Assembly (NCBI GenBank): GCA_025361885.1
Contig: JANYJF010000057.1
Coordinates: forward strand, 1-44,878
Reading direction: 5' to 3'
DNA length: 44,878 bases
From: Coriobacteriia bacterium
Lineage (GTDB): Bacteria; Actinomycetota; Coriobacteriia; Anaerosomatales; PALSA-660
The translations under genes were made by a program, and so were the position numbers. The notes below the pieces were generated by a model. It did not search any database. It was not told the origin of the DNA and saw only the letters and a list, made by a program, of their open reading frames with translations. Positions 1 through 10,036 of this stretch are shown here, in pieces (the stretch's first letter is position 1; each line of letters begins with the position of its first letter).

Positions 1-105
1 GAGATGGTACGCTCGGACGGTAAGGGATACGAACCACCGGCGGGGCACCTGATGCCGTTCTCCACGCGCCAGCCGTTCCGCGGGATGTTCGATCCCATGA
101 ACTGA
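1..105 (+). CDS. C-terminal end of an unrecognised protein (partial)
   Basis: Frame 1 is open from the first base to a TGA at 103-105 and encodes the last 34 residues, ending in GMFDPMN. The start lies outside the window. The fragment is rich in Pro, Gly and Arg, with no membrane segment or motif I recognise, so no function is assigned. It could be a chance open frame at the edge, but the following sequence up to the next gene has lower coding character, which favours a real gene end here. Confidence 0.4.
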   Translation, partial: EMVRSDGKGYEPPAGHLMPFSTRQPFRGMFDPMN

Positions 106-404
106 GAGTAGACCCCCCCAAATCCTTACGCGCTCGTCCGGCACGCTCTTGCGTCCTATGCGACGGTGAGCGCATCATCAAGTTCGGAAGTGACGCTGTT
201 GATGCGGAGCAGCCGGGGACACGCTTGACGACCCAGGGCCTGTGGCTGAACTCAAGTTCGCCGCGTCCGCGACACCGAGTAAGGGGGGGGCCGGCGACGC
301 GTTGCCGTGAAGACAGTAATCACACTGACAGTCAGGCACTGTCAAAGCGGAAGACCCCGTCATTGCGCCGCTGGACTTGAGCGGCGAATCAACTAGGAGG
401 ATCA
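106..404. other. Intergenic region with a short inverted repeat
   Basis: No coding frame is convincing here. The only structure I see is TGACAG at 326-331 facing CTGTCA at 339-344 (7-base gap), about 60 bases before the secreted-protein gene, which could be an operator. A run of eight G lies at about 283-290. I looked for a GEMM-type riboswitch before the secreted protein and found none. Confidence 0.4.
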
Positions 405-1226
405 ATGTCCGAAAGAAGAGCTTCATGGTCGTCCCGCTTGTTGAGTTCGATGATTGCGATAGCGATCGCTGCGATGGTCGTCCCCTTAGGTCCCGCGCAA
501 GCACTGGCGGTGCCCGCGCTGTTCGTCCTCAACGCGTCCCCGACCTCCGTCAAGGTCCTCAAGGGCACGCTGCTCGCAGCCGCCCCGACCGCTGCTCCCG
601 CGGCTGCCTCCAACGTCGGCGTCACGCTGACCAACAGCTCCGGCTCGACAAGGACCGTCAAGGTCGTCGTCGCCGCCAACGCTGAGGCCAAGGCCCACGT
701 GCAGGCATGGTTCAAGGACTCAGCGGGCAACTGGTACAACTCGGTGGTCGACGGCTTCGGCCCGCCCGCCGGCTTCACGGTCCCCAACGGCTACAGCGCC
801 ACGACCGACTTCTATGTCATTGCTGACAAGGTCGGGACCTACTCGACGACGCTGACCCTCGAAGACGCCACGACCAACGAGGTGCTCGCCACGACTTCGA
901 TCGTGTGCGTCGCAGGCGAGTTCGTCTATACACCCATGTCCGTGTACCGCTTCTACAACTTCAAGGCCGGTGTGCACTTCTACACCGCGAGCGAGTCGGA
1001 GATGTGGAACGTGCGCAACACCCTCGGCACCGTGTATCGCTTCGAGGGACCGTCCTACGCGATCAACACCGCCAACCCGACCAACACGCTGCCGGTCTAC
1101 CGGTTCTACAACATCAAGAAGCGTGCCCACTTCTACACATCCTCTGAGAGTGAGAAGCAGAATGTCATCGACACCCTGGGCGGCGTCTACCGCTTCGAGG
1201 GAATCAGCTACTACGTGGGCAACTAG
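405..1226 (+). CDS. Secreted protein with two DUF5648-like repeats
   Basis: The 273-residue product starts with a basic segment and a hydrophobic stretch (about residues 12-33) that ends in small residues, typical of a Sec signal peptide. It is therefore probably exported. Residues of about 45-170 look like a beta-rich domain. The C-terminal part has two copies of a 41-residue repeat beginning at about residues 180 and 231, each with the pattern VYRFYN...HFYT.SESE...NV..TLG.VYRFEG. This matches the DUF5648 type of repeat found in secreted bacterial proteins, function unknown. The start is supported by a perfect AGGAGG at 395-400, four bases before the ATG. No wall anchor is visible. Confidence 0.8.
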   Translation: MSERRASWSSRLLSSMIAIAIAAMVVPLGPAQALAVPALFVLNASPTSVKVLKGTLLAAAPTAAPAAASNVGVTLTNSSGSTRTVKVVVAANAEAKAHVQAWFKDSAGNWYNSVVDGFGPPAGFTVPNGYSATTDFYVIADKVGTYSTTLTLEDATTNEVLATTSIVCVAGEFVYTPMSVYRFYNFKAGVHFYTASESEMWNVRNTLGTVYRFEGPSYAINTANPTNTLPVYRFYNIKKRAHFYTSSESEKQNVIDTLGGVYRFEGISYYVGN

Positions 1227-1252
1227 CCCTCACGAGAACTGTTGACGCGTGA

Positions 1253-1294
1253 ACGAGGGACTCGCAGGGCGGAGACGTCAGGCGGGTCCCTCGT
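1253..1294 (+). terminator. Possible terminator hairpin after the DUF5648-like gene
   Basis: ACGAGGGAC at 1253-1261 is the exact reverse complement of GTCCCTCGT at 1286-1294, 27 bases after the stop codon. The loop is long (24 bases) and the following GTTGTG is only a weak U-tract, so efficiency is uncertain. Confidence 0.45.
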
Positions 1295-1684
1295 GTTGTG
1301 CGGGCACTTCATGAGGAAGCCTGCGCCGCTCCATAGCTGAGCATCGGCGTGCTATTCGCGTGCCTTGTGTCCGGGAAACGCCATGAACCCGCCCGCAAAC
1401 CGCTGGGATGCGGCAGGGAGATTCGGCACGAGACACAGCCCCTGATCTGCGGCGATGCGACACTCAGCGAGCACGAGGGGTGGCCCGACCCCCGATCAGA
1501 TTGTCGCTGCAGATGCTCGAGCAGTGGAATCAAGAAGCCGCCGCGCCAGCCGCGGCATCCACGTAATCGAGCCAACGTGGAACTCTGGGCGCTTCGGCAT
1601 CGATTCCGCCGGGTTGATAGCGGGTACGCACCCGCCAGGCGGGGTCGACGACACTGGCTCCCGCCAAACATCAAGGAGGCCACC
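1295..1684. other. Non-coding stretch upstream of the catalase gene
   Basis: The catalase reading frame stays open back to 1349, but the upstream part has no Shine-Dalgarno site and its translation is Arg/Ser-rich with no resemblance to catalases. I treat it as leader or intergenic. A small hairpin, GCGGGT/ACCCGC, lies at about 1620-1635. I see no clear Fur/PerR or OxyR site. Confidence 0.4.
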
Positions 1685-3793
1685 ATGGCTGCACGCAGGA
1701 GGGACCAGCCCGCTGTCGGCAAGAGGAGGGTACCGGTCAAGGACGAGCCCGGGATCAGGGGTAACGCCGGTGAGCTGCATCAGCAAGCCGGGGGCAAGCA
1801 CCCGGCTCTCACTACCAACCAAGGCCTGCAGATCTCGGACGACCAGAACTCGCTGCACGCCGGCGAACATGGTCCGACATTGCTCGAGGACTTTGTCCTC
1901 AGAGAAAAGATCATGCACTTCGATCATGAGCGTATCCCGGAACGCATCGTGCACGCGCGTGGCACCGGTGTTCACGGATACTTCGAACTGACGGGATCGC
2001 TGAGCAAGGCCACGACGGCGAAGATCTTCACTGAGGTCGGCGTCAAGACCCCCGTCTTTTGCCGCTTCTCGACCGTGGCTGGGGGAGCCGGGTCCGTGGA
2101 CACCCCCCGCGACGTGCGCGGCTTTGCCGTGAAGTTCTATACCGGGGAAGGCAACTTCGACATCGTCGGCAACAACATCCCCGTCTTCTTCATCCAAGAC
2201 GCGATCAAGTTCCCCGACTTCGTCCACGCCGTGAAGATGGAGCCTGACCGCGGGTTCCCGCAGGCTGGAAGCGCTCACGATACGTTCTGGGACTTCGTGT
2301 CGCACACCCCCGAATCGATGCACGCCGTCATGTGGGCGATGTCGGACCGCGCCATCCCACGTTCGCTTCGGATGATCGAAGGGTTCGGCGTCCACACCTT
2401 CCGGCTGATCGATCACTTGGGTCATAGCACCTTCGTGAAGTTCCACTGGCGCCCCAAGCTCGGCCTGCAGTCGACCGTGTGGGATGAGACGGTCAAGCTC
2501 GCCGGTGCGGACCCTGACTTCCACCGGCGTGACATGTTCGAAGCCATCCAAGCCGGCGAGTATCCGGAATGGGAGTTCTCCGTGCAGTTGTTCACGCAGA
2601 AGCAGGCGGACAGCTTCCCCTTCGACCACCTCGACCCCACCAAGCTGATCCCGGAAGAGCTCGTGCCGCTCACCACCATCGGGCGCATGGTACTCGACCG
2701 CTGGCCCGACAACTTCTTCGCCGAGACCGAGCAGGTCGCCTTCTGCCCGGCCAACCTCGTACCGGGCATCGACTTCAGCAACGACCCGCTCCTGCAGGGT
2801 CGGCTCTTCTCGTACACCGACACGCAGTTGTCACGTCTCGGCGGGGTGAACTTCCACCAGATCCCCATCAATGCGCCCAAGTGTCCCGTGAACAACAACC
2901 AGCGTGACGGGCACATGCAGATGTCCGTTCCCCGCGGCCGGACCAACTACGAGCCGCAGTCACTCGAGCCGGACCGGCCCCTCGAGACACCCAACGGGTT
3001 CACCAGCGCGGCCCTGTCCATCGATCATGGCCTGAAGAGCCGCATCCGACCGGGCAGCTTCGCCGATCACTACAGCCAGCCGCGACAGTTCTTCCGCAGT
3101 CAGAACTCCGTCGAGCAATCCCATATCGCGGCGGCGTACGTGTTCGAGTTGTCCAAGCTGGAAACGCCGCACGTGCGTGATGCGGTGGTCGGACATCTGC
3201 GCAACATCGATCCCCGTCTGGCCAAGCGGGTGGCGGACGGCCTGTCGATGGGCAAGCTGCCCCCTGCGCCGAAGGCTGCCGCGCGCATCCTCGACCTGCC
3301 GGGATCGCCCGCCTTGGGGCTCATCGGCAAGATGAAGGACACGCTCAAGGGACGCTCTGTGGGCATTCTGATAGCGGAGGGATCCGACGCGGCCGCCATC
3401 GACTCGATCCGCCGGGCGGCACACGGCGCCGGCGCCACCGTCAAGCTCGTCGCGCCCAAGATCGGCGAGGTCGGGCTGGAAGGCGGCAAGTACGAGATCG
3501 TCGAACACCAGCTCGCGGGGACGCCGTCAGTCGTGTTCGACGCCGTAGCGGTGATCGTTTCCGGCGAAGGCGCGAAGCGGCTCGCCAAGGAGGGTGCGGC
3601 GATCGACTTCGTGCGCGACGCGTTCGGCCACCTCAAGGCGATCGGCGCTGATGAAGGTGGAAAGATGCTGCTCAAGGCGGCCGGCCTCAAACTCGACGCA
3701 GGAATCGTCGACGCCGCCGACCCCACGTCGTTCATCGAGGCGGCAAAGACCCGCCAGTGGGCACGTGAGCCCAAGGTGCGCTCGCTCCCGTAA
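1685..3793 (+). CDS. katE: Large-subunit (clade II, HPII-type) catalase
   Basis: This haem enzyme splits hydrogen peroxide into water and oxygen in the cytoplasm. The 702-residue product has the catalase core with the distal His (His90, in RIVHARG), the GNNIP motif carrying the distal Asn (residues 163-164), and the proximal haem-ligand Tyr377 in RLFSYTDTQ. After the core comes a C-terminal flavodoxin/DJ-1-like domain from about residue 555, which defines the large-subunit clade. Family length is about 700-750. The ATG at 1685 is chosen because TCAAGGAGG precedes it and catalase similarity begins soon after. An upstream in-frame extension has no such support. It is monocistronic, with a secreted protein before it and leuS after it. 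Presence in an otherwise anaerobe-like gene set suggests oxygen exposure. Confidence 0.95.
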   Translation: MAARRRDQPAVGKRRVPVKDEPGIRGNAGELHQQAGGKHPALTTNQGLQISDDQNSLHAGEHGPTLLEDFVLREKIMHFDHERIPERIVHARGTGVHGYFELTGSLSKATTAKIFTEVGVKTPVFCRFSTVAGGAGSVDTPRDVRGFAVKFYTGEGNFDIVGNNIPVFFIQDAIKFPDFVHAVKMEPDRGFPQAGSAHDTFWDFVSHTPESMHAVMWAMSDRAIPRSLRMIEGFGVHTFRLIDHLGHSTFVKFHWRPKLGLQSTVWDETVKLAGADPDFHRRDMFEAIQAGEYPEWEFSVQLFTQKQADSFPFDHLDPTKLIPEELVPLTTIGRMVLDRWPDNFFAETEQVAFCPANLVPGIDFSNDPLLQGRLFSYTDTQLSRLGGVNFHQIPINAPKCPVNNNQRDGHMQMSVPRGRTNYEPQSLEPDRPLETPNGFTSAALSIDHGLKSRIRPGSFADHYSQPRQFFRSQNSVEQSHIAAAYVFELSKLETPHVRDAVVGHLRNIDPRLAKRVADGLSMGKLPPAPKAAARILDLPGSPALGLIGKMKDTLKGRSVGILIAEGSDAAAIDSIRRAAHGAGATVKLVAPKIGEVGLEGGKYEIVEHQLAGTPSVVFDAVAVIVSGEGAKRLAKEGAAIDFVRDAFGHLKAIGADEGGKMLLKAAGLKLDAGIVDAADPTSFIEAAKTRQWAREPKVRSLP

Positions 3794-4012
3794 GCGTCAC
3801 TTCTGTTGACTGCGATGCTCCGTCATCCGTTTCGGGAGGGCGGGGCGTCGCTCGTTCACACAGGGCGATGAGTACGGTCGCCGGCGGGCCTCGGCACGAT
3901 CACGGCCTGAAGCGGGCTCGGGCGGACGGTGGCCTCGGCCCCGTGGTGAGCCCCCAATCCGCTAGAATGGTCGCCAGCCGAACGCCGATCCCGATCGCAC
4001 GGAGGCCTCCCA

Positions 4013-6550
4013 GTGACCAGCAAGTACGATCCCCACGCCATCGAGACCAAGTGGCAGGACGCCTGGGACGCCGAGGGACTCTACTCGGTGGTCGAGGACG
4101 CCGCAAAGCCCAAGAAGTTCGTCCTCGAGATGTTCCCGTACCCTTCGGGCGACATCCACATGGGACACGTCCGCAACTACACGATCGGCGACGTCGTCGC
4201 GCGCGCGGCCACGATGCGCGGCTTCAACGTGCTGCACCCGATCGGCTGGGACGCGTTCGGTCTGCCTGCTGAGAACGCGGCGATCAAGAGTGGGACGCAT
4301 CCCGCGACGTGGACCTACGCCAACATCGAGAAGCAGGCCGCTTCCTTCCGTCGCATGGGTTTCTCGTACGACCCCGACCGCATGATCAAGACCTGCGACG
4401 TCGACTACTACCGCTGGGGCCAGTGGATCTTCCTGAAGATGTGGGAGCGCGACCTCGTCGAGCGCAAGTCCTCGCCCGTGAACTGGTGCCCGAGCTGCAA
4501 GACGGTGCTGGCCAACGAGCAGGTCATAGGCGAAGGCGTGTGCTGGCGCTGCAAGTCCCGGGTCGAGAAGCGCGAGCTGGAGCAGTGGTTCCTCAAGATC
4601 ACCGACTACGCCGACGAGCTGCTCGACGACCTGGAGGGGCTCACCGGCTGGCCCGATCGGGTCAAGGCCATGCAGGCCAACTGGATCGGCCGCAGCCACG
4701 GTGCCGAGGTGGAGTTCGCTCTCTGCGACGATTCTGGCGAGGAGTGCGACGAGCGCATCACGGTGTTCACGACGCGTCCCGACACGCTCTTCGGCTGCAG
4801 CTTCTTCCTGCTCGCGCCGGAGCACCCGCTCGTGCGCACGATCGTGGCTGGGACGGAGTACGAGACCGACGTCATGCGAGTCGTCGACATCACATCCAGG
4901 GAGACCGCCGTCGACCGCTCGAGTGGCGAGACCCCGAAGGTCGGCGCGTTCACCGGCCGCCACGTGGTCAACCCGGTCAACGGCCAGAAGGTGCCGGTAT
5001 GGGTCGCGAACTACGTGCTCATGGACTACGGGACGGGTGCGGTCATGGCCGTGCCCTCCGGCGACCAGCGCGACTTCGAATTCGCGAGGAAGTACGGCCT
5101 GCCGGTGCCGCCGGTGGTCATCGCGGACGACGACCCGGCTCTCGCGGAGCTCGCGGGCGTGCAGGAGCTGCTGAGCGAGGACGTGTCGTGGGACGAGGCA
5201 TACGCCGGCCCCGGCGTCATGGTCCAGTCGGGCGAGTTCACCGGGCTTCGCGGCGGCAAGGACTCCGAAGGCATGAACGCGGTCACGCGTTGGCTCGAGG
5301 AGCGCGGCCTCGGTCGCTTCGCCGTGAACTACCGGCTGCGCGACTGGCTCATCTCGCGGCAGCGGTACTGGGGCAACCCCATCCCGGCGATCCACTGTCC
5401 GACGTGCGGGCTCGTGCCCGTGCCCTTCGACCAGCTGCCGGTCGTGCTCCCGATGGACGTCGACATCACGAAGGGCGAGACGCTCGCCGACCACCCGGAG
5501 TTCTACGAGACGATATGTCCGAGATGCGGCGGTCCCGCCAAGCGCGAGACCGACACGATGGACACGTTCACGTGCTCGTCGTGGTACTACCTGCGCTACT
5601 GCGACGCCCGCAACGACCAGGCCGCCTTCTCGCGTGAGAACGCCGACTACTGGATGCCGGTGGACCAGTACATCGGCGGCATCGAGCACGCGATCCTGCA
5701 CCTGCTGTACTCGCGTTTCTTCACGAAGGTCCTGCGCGACCTGGGGCTGCTCGGCTTCGACGAGCCGTTCACCAACCTGCTGACCCAGGGGATGGTCAAG
5801 CTCGACGGCGCCACGATGTCCAAGTCGAAGGGCAACGTGGTGGCACCCGAGGACATGATCGCGAAGTACGGCGCCGACACGCTGCGCGCCTACATCCTGT
5901 TCATGGCGCCGCCGGACAAGGACCTCGACTGGAGCTACGACGGCCTCGAGGGCATGTGGCGGTTCATGTCGCGCGCCTGGCGGCTCGTCGATGAGATCGC
6001 CGGGGAGACCGCGGGCGGCTGCGGCGTGGCGGCTGCGGGCGGTCCGGGCGAGAAGGCGCTGCGCGCGGCGACGCACCGCTCCATCGGTCGCGTGACCGAG
6101 GACGTCGAGCGCTTCCAGTTCAACACCGCCATCTCCGCCATCATGGAGCTCGTGAACGCCGCGATGGACTACCGCCGCGACACGGCCCCGGGGATGCGCG
6201 ACCTGGCCCTGCTGCGCGAGGTGGCCGAGGCGGTGACGCAGCTGCTGTCGCCCATCGCCCCGCATATGGGCGAGGAGCTGTGGCGCGTGGTGCTCGGGCA
6301 CCACGGCTCCGTCCACCGCTCCGAGTGGCCGGCGTTCGACCCTTCGGCCGTGGTGATGGACGAAGTCGAGATCCCGGTGCAGGTCAACGGGAAGGTCCGC
6401 GACCGGCTGGTCGTCCCGACCGACATCGACGATGAGTCGCTCAAGGCGCTCGCGGTGGCGGCGCCCAACGTGGTGGCGCATCTGGCCGGGCTGACCGTGC
6501 GCAAGGTCGTCGTGGTGCCAGGCAAGCTCGTGAGCGTGGTCGCTGGGTAG
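4013..6550 (+). CDS. leuS: Leucyl-tRNA synthetase
   Basis: It charges tRNA-Leu with leucine. The 845-residue product has the class I signature [15 protein letters not shown] with HMGH at residues 49-52, the editing (CP1) domain in the middle, zinc-knuckle-like cysteine pairs ([14 protein letters not shown]) and the KMSKS loop MSKSK at residues 602-606. The C-terminal anticodon-binding domain ends [14 protein letters not shown]. The start is GTG with GGAGG at 4001-4005, seven bases upstream. A -10-like TAGAAT at 3963-3968 could supply the promoter, but no good -35 is visible. I looked for a T-box leader and found none. It is followed by a 12-bp stem hairpin and comEA. Confidence 0.97.
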   Translation: MTSKYDPHAIETKWQDAWDAEGLYSVVEDAAKPKKFVLEMFPYPSGDIHMGHVRNYTIGDVVARAATMRGFNVLHPIGWDAFGLPAENAAIKSGTHPATWTYANIEKQAASFRRMGFSYDPDRMIKTCDVDYYRWGQWIFLKMWERDLVERKSSPVNWCPSCKTVLANEQVIGEGVCWRCKSRVEKRELEQWFLKITDYADELLDDLEGLTGWPDRVKAMQANWIGRSHGAEVEFALCDDSGEECDERITVFTTRPDTLFGCSFFLLAPEHPLVRTIVAGTEYETDVMRVVDITSRETAVDRSSGETPKVGAFTGRHVVNPVNGQKVPVWVANYVLMDYGTGAVMAVPSGDQRDFEFARKYGLPVPPVVIADDDPALAELAGVQELLSEDVSWDEAYAGPGVMVQSGEFTGLRGGKDSEGMNAVTRWLEERGLGRFAVNYRLRDWLISRQRYWGNPIPAIHCPTCGLVPVPFDQLPVVLPMDVDITKGETLADHPEFYETICPRCGGPAKRETDTMDTFTCSSWYYLRYCDARNDQAAFSRENADYWMPVDQYIGGIEHAILHLLYSRFFTKVLRDLGLLGFDEPFTNLLTQGMVKLDGATMSKSKGNVVAPEDMIAKYGADTLRAYILFMAPPDKDLDWSYDGLEGMWRFMSRAWRLVDEIAGETAGGCGVAAAGGPGEKALRAATHRSIGRVTEDVERFQFNTAISAIMELVNAAMDYRRDTAPGMRDLALLREVAEAVTQLLSPIAPHMGEELWRVVLGHHGSVHRSEWPAFDPSAVVMDEVEIPVQVNGKVRDRLVVPTDIDDESLKALAVAAPNVVAHLAGLTVRKVVVVPGKLVSVVAG

Positions 6551-6684
6551 ACGCGAGCTGCCTCGGCTGCGCGGTGCGCTCTCGATATGTGCCGCGCGGC
6601 TTGCCCCGGATGGCGATGGCGGGCCGGAACCGGTAAGGACCCGGTCGGAGCGGTGCCCTAAGATCGAGCAGAACCGCAGTCGGC

Positions 6685-6714
6685 GCCCCCTTCGCCCCGG
6701 ATGGCGAAGGGGGC
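6685..6714 (+). promoter_or_regulatory. 12-bp stem hairpin overlapping the comEA start region
   Basis: GCCCCCTTCGCC at 6685-6696 pairs perfectly with GGCGAAGGGGGC at 6703-6714 around a six-base loop (CCGGAT). There is no T-tract after it. The loop contains the last bases before ATG 6701 and the 3' arm contains the G-rich ribosome binding site for GTG 6719. It could serve as the leuS terminator, as a translational block on comEA, or both. Confidence 0.6.
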
Positions 6715-6718
6715 GTCC

Positions 6719-7450
6719 GTGCGTCCGGAGATACGAGACTGGCTCGAGGAGATCGCCTGCAGGGCGGGGCTGTCGGGATTGCCGAAACCCGGCGTCCTGG
6801 CGGCGGTGGCGGTGTGCGTGGTTCTGCTGGGCTTCGGGGCGTGGCGGTGGTTGGGCGGGCCGACTGGGGCGCAGCCGGTCGGTGGCGCAGGCTCGCGGAC
6901 GAGCACGGCCAAGGCGGGTGGTACGGGGGCTGACGGCGGTTCGGGGCCTGACGGCGCCGGCGGCGGCTCGGTGGCGGCCACGGAGTCCGCGCGCGTCACG
7001 GTACATGTGGTCGGCGCGGTGCGGATGCCCGGCGTCTACACGGTGCGCAAGGGCTCCCGGGCGGCGGATGCCATCACGGCCGCTGGCGGGCTGCTCGCTA
7101 ACGCCGCGCCGGCTGCTCTCAATCTCGCCCGCGTCGTCGAGGATGGCGAGCAGGTGATCGTGCCGACGGCGGACGAAGCGGCGGCGGGGTCGGCGGGTGG
7201 GGGCGGAGCGGGCGCGAGCGGAGGAGCGGCAGGCGGCGCCTCGCCATCAGCCGGCGGCAAGGTGAACCTCAACACGGCGACGGCCGCCCAGCTCGATGCA
7301 CTGCCCGGCGTGGGCCCGTCGACGGCTGCGAAGATCGTGGCCGACCGCGAGAAGAACGGACCGTTCCGCTCGGCCGACGACCTGATGCGTGTCACGGGTA
7401 TCGGCGCGAAGAAGTTCGACTCGCTCAAAGATCTGATATCGGTGCGGTGA
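6719..7450 (+). CDS. comEA: ComEA-like competence DNA receptor
   Basis: ComEA is a membrane-anchored double-stranded DNA receptor at the cell surface and hands DNA to ComEC during transformation. One membrane helix lies near the N-terminus (GVLAAVAVCVVLLGFGAW), then a Gly-rich linker, an SLBB-type domain (VTVHVVGAVRMPGVYTV), a second Gly/Ala linker, and a C-terminal helix-hairpin-helix DNA-binding domain beginning VNLNTATAAQLDALPGVG. GTG 6719 is preferred because AAGGGGG at 6707-6713 lies just upstream. An in-frame ATG at 6701 would add six residues but sits in a hairpin loop without a ribosome site. comEC follows three bases after the stop. A -10-like TAAGAT is at 6659-6664. Confidence 0.9.
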   Translation: MRPEIRDWLEEIACRAGLSGLPKPGVLAAVAVCVVLLGFGAWRWLGGPTGAQPVGGAGSRTSTAKAGGTGADGGSGPDGAGGGSVAATESARVTVHVVGAVRMPGVYTVRKGSRAADAITAAGGLLANAAPAALNLARVVEDGEQVIVPTADEAAAGSAGGGGAGASGGAAGGASPSAGGKVNLNTATAAQLDALPGVGPSTAAKIVADREKNGPFRSADDLMRVTGIGAKKFDSLKDLISVR

Positions 7451-7453
7451 GGC

Positions 7454-10036
7454 GTGGCGCCGTCACATCCTACACGTCCTTCGATACCGCCGCTGGCGTG
7501 GTGCGCGGCGGGGCTGTGGTGCGGCGCCCTGCTCGCGGAGGAGCTGTCGTGGGGTTCGTACGCCTCAGGAGCGTGGCCGGGGTGGGTGTGGTGCGCGGTC
7601 GCGGTCTTGGGCGCCGCCGCGACCGGCGCTGTAGCCCTGCGTGACCGCTGGAGTGCTGCCCGCATGGTGTGTCTTCTGCTCGCCGCCTGCGCCGCGGGGA
7701 CGGCTTTGGGCGGCATGTATTGGATCCGGTGGCGCACGGACGCCTCCGTGCTCGCTGCCTCGAAGCCGGCCGAGTGGACCGGGGTCGTGGTCGAGGATCC
7801 CTCCGCGGGGATGAGCGGGCTGCGGGTCGCGGTCCGGCTGGACGGGGGAGGAGACGGCGCAACCAGGGGTGGCGTCGGGGCGCTGGTGTCGCTGCGATGG
7901 CCGAAGGATGCTTGCGAGCCGGCGTTCGGGATGCGCGTGGTGTTCAAGTCGCGGTTCGCGGCGGTGGATCCGGCAAAGCCTGGTGCGCGGGATGCCGAGC
8001 GCGCGGGGGAGTGCGCGAACGGCAGCGTATGGGCTGTGACGTCGCGGGAGTGGCCGGGCGGTCCGGCCGCATCGATCGCCAGGTGGCGCGCGCAGCTCGG
8101 CACTCGTTTGGGGCGGATCCGGGGCCCGGGAGCGGACCTTCTGGTCTCGACGCTGCTCGGCGATCGGCGGCGGATCGCGGGGACGCCCGCGGAGGACGCG
8201 CTGCGGGCGGCGGGAGCGGGTCACCTGGTGGCCGCGTCCGGGCTGCATCTGGGCCTGGCCTGCCTCCTCGCGGCGTGGGTCGTGCGGGTGGCGGGGGCGG
8301 ATCGGCGGACGCAGGCCATGGCGGCGCTCGTCGTCGGGTCGGTCTTCGCCCTTGCGACGGGACTGCGGGTGGCTGTGCTGCGCGCTCTACTGCTGGTCGT
8401 CGCCGGATGGTTGGCCCACCTGCTGGGCCGAAGGCGCGACGCGCTCGCGGGGCTCGCCGCGGCGGCTGTCGTGCTCGTAGGACTGGAGCCGCGCGCCGTG
8501 TTCGAGGTGGGACTGCAGCTTGGCGTCATGGCGGTCGCCAGTGTGGTGGTGTTCGGGCCGCTCGCGGGCAGGTGGCTGACCGCGGCCCTGCCGGACGGCC
8601 TGCGACGGGTCGGGGATGGGCTGGGCAGTCTGCTCAGTCTGCAGCTCGGGACCCTGCCGCTCGCGGCAGGGATCTTCGGGATGATCTCGACCGCGGGCGT
8701 GGTCACACTCGTGGCGGTCGTGCCGCTCGTGCAGGCGGCGCTCGCGGGGGGCGTCTCCGGTGCAGTCCTCGCGACGTTGTGGCCGGCCGCGGCCGACGTG
8801 CTGCTCGGGGGAGCATGTGCCGCGACCTCGATGGCCGTGCGAGTGGCAACCGCTATCGCGGCGCTGCCCGGCGCCGCCTTTCCGGTGGACGCGCTTCCCG
8901 TGTGGGCTGTCGTCGCTTGGGCGGCCGGGATGGTGGTCGCGTGGGTGCGGTGGCCGCAGCCCCAGCGGCGCTGGCGCGTGCGACTGGCTGCGGGGTTCGC
9001 GACGGCGTGCCTGATGTTGGTCGTCTTGGGGCCGCCGCTGCGGCCGGGGAGCGCGATCGTCGTGCTGGATGTCGGGCAGGGAGACTCGATCCTGGTGCGC
9101 GACGGCGAGGCGGCCATGCTCATCGACACGGGGCCGGACGCCAAGACCATGCGCCGCGCGCTCGCCCGGGCGGGGATCCGCGACCTGTCCTGCGTGGTTC
9201 TGACACACGCGCACGCCGACCACACCGGGGGGCTGAAGGGGCTTGTCGGGGTGGCGCGAGTGGGCTGGATCGGCGGCCCCGACCTCTCTGACGCCGCGCC
9301 TCTGAAGGATGCGCGCGCGACCGCCGATTCCCTCGCACGCGACGGGTGGACCCCGCTGCACGCCGGGATGGAGTGGCAGCTGGGCGCGTCGCACGTGCGC
9401 GTTCTGTGGCCACCAGCGCAAGCGTCGAAGGACCTGGAGACGAACGACACGAGCGTCATCCTTGCCGTCGAGCGCGATGGATGTTCGGCACTGCTCCTTG
9501 GCGATGCCGAGCAGCGCGCGCAGCTCGGGGCGCTGGAGAAGGGCGGCGCCGCCGCCACGGGTCCGTTCCAGGTGATGAAGGCCGCCCATCACGGGAGCGT
9601 CAACGGTGTCCTACCGCAGACCCTGGCGAAGTGGCGTCCCAGCGAGGCGCTGATCAGCGTGGGCGGTGGCAACCGCTTCGGGCACCCGCACGCCGCGGCC
9701 ATGCGCGTGCTCGCGGACGCGAACGTCCGGGCGTGGCGCACGGACCTCCAGGGTGACATCACGGTCGACACGGGAGCAGGCGGGTGGCGGGTCTCGTCGG
9801 CCCGCGTGGCGGCGGCCACGTCGCTGGGCGAGCCCGGACGACGCGCCGTCGCGCCCGTGTCGTATGCGACAATGGACGCCACCCGGTGCACGAGCGCGCG
9901 AGCCGCGCCGGGACTCTTCCCCGACCCGCGCGCGGAGCGTCATGGCAGTCAACGACCTGGCGGACCTCAAGCCCGTCTATCTCATACACGGCACCGAGGA
10001 GCTCTTGCTGGAGCGCGCGGTCCGCCGCTTGCGTGA
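7454..10036 (+). CDS. comEC: ComEC/Rec2 competence DNA channel
   Basis: ComEC forms the inner-membrane pore for single-stranded DNA uptake. The 860-residue frame has N-terminal membrane helices and a soluble OB-like region, then the multi-helix Competence domain (from about residue 215, with ASGLHLGLA), and a C-terminal metallo-beta-lactamase domain with LTHAHADHTGG (HAHADH at residues 585-590), LLGDAE and KAAHHGS. The start is GTG three bases after comEA, so the two are one operon. Homology ends around WRVSSARVAAA. The last roughly 65 residues are Arg/Pro-rich and run 95 bases into holA, so this tail is probably a non-conserved read-through extension or reflects a lost stop codon. Confidence 0.93.
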   Translation: MAPSHPTRPSIPPLAWCAAGLWCGALLAEELSWGSYASGAWPGWVWCAVAVLGAAATGAVALRDRWSAARMVCLLLAACAAGTALGGMYWIRWRTDASVLAASKPAEWTGVVVEDPSAGMSGLRVAVRLDGGGDGATRGGVGALVSLRWPKDACEPAFGMRVVFKSRFAAVDPAKPGARDAERAGECANGSVWAVTSREWPGGPAASIARWRAQLGTRLGRIRGPGADLLVSTLLGDRRRIAGTPAEDALRAAGAGHLVAASGLHLGLACLLAAWVVRVAGADRRTQAMAALVVGSVFALATGLRVAVLRALLLVVAGWLAHLLGRRRDALAGLAAAAVVLVGLEPRAVFEVGLQLGVMAVASVVVFGPLAGRWLTAALPDGLRRVGDGLGSLLSLQLGTLPLAAGIFGMISTAGVVTLVAVVPLVQAALAGGVSGAVLATLWPAAADVLLGGACAATSMAVRVATAIAALPGAAFPVDALPVWAVVAWAAGMVVAWVRWPQPQRRWRVRLAAGFATACLMLVVLGPPLRPGSAIVVLDVGQGDSILVRDGEAAMLIDTGPDAKTMRRALARAGIRDLSCVVLTHAHADHTGGLKGLVGVARVGWIGGPDLSDAAPLKDARATADSLARDGWTPLHAGMEWQLGASHVRVLWPPAQASKDLETNDTSVILAVERDGCSALLLGDAEQRAQLGALEKGGAAATGPFQVMKAAHHGSVNGVLPQTLAKWRPSEALISVGGGNRFGHPHAAAMRVLADANVRAWRTDLQGDITVDTGAGGWRVSSARVAAATSLGEPGRRAVAPVSYATMDATRCTSARAAPGLFPDPRAERHGSQRPGGPQARLSHTRHRGALAGARGPPLA

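Noticed and set aside
1349-1684. In-frame 112-residue extension of the catalase
   Set aside because: No ribosome site, no similarity to catalases, and a good AGGAGG-preceded ATG follows at 1685.
3794-4012. T-box riboswitch before leuS (and before glyQ)
   Set aside because: No T-box sequence or specifier stem is visible in either leader, and both gaps are too short for a full T-box plus terminator.
3962-7006. Long open minus-strand frame opposite leuS and comEA
   Set aside because: Its translation is His/Arg/Val-rich with no domain signature. It mirrors the codon bias of leuS on the other strand, a usual effect in high-GC DNA.
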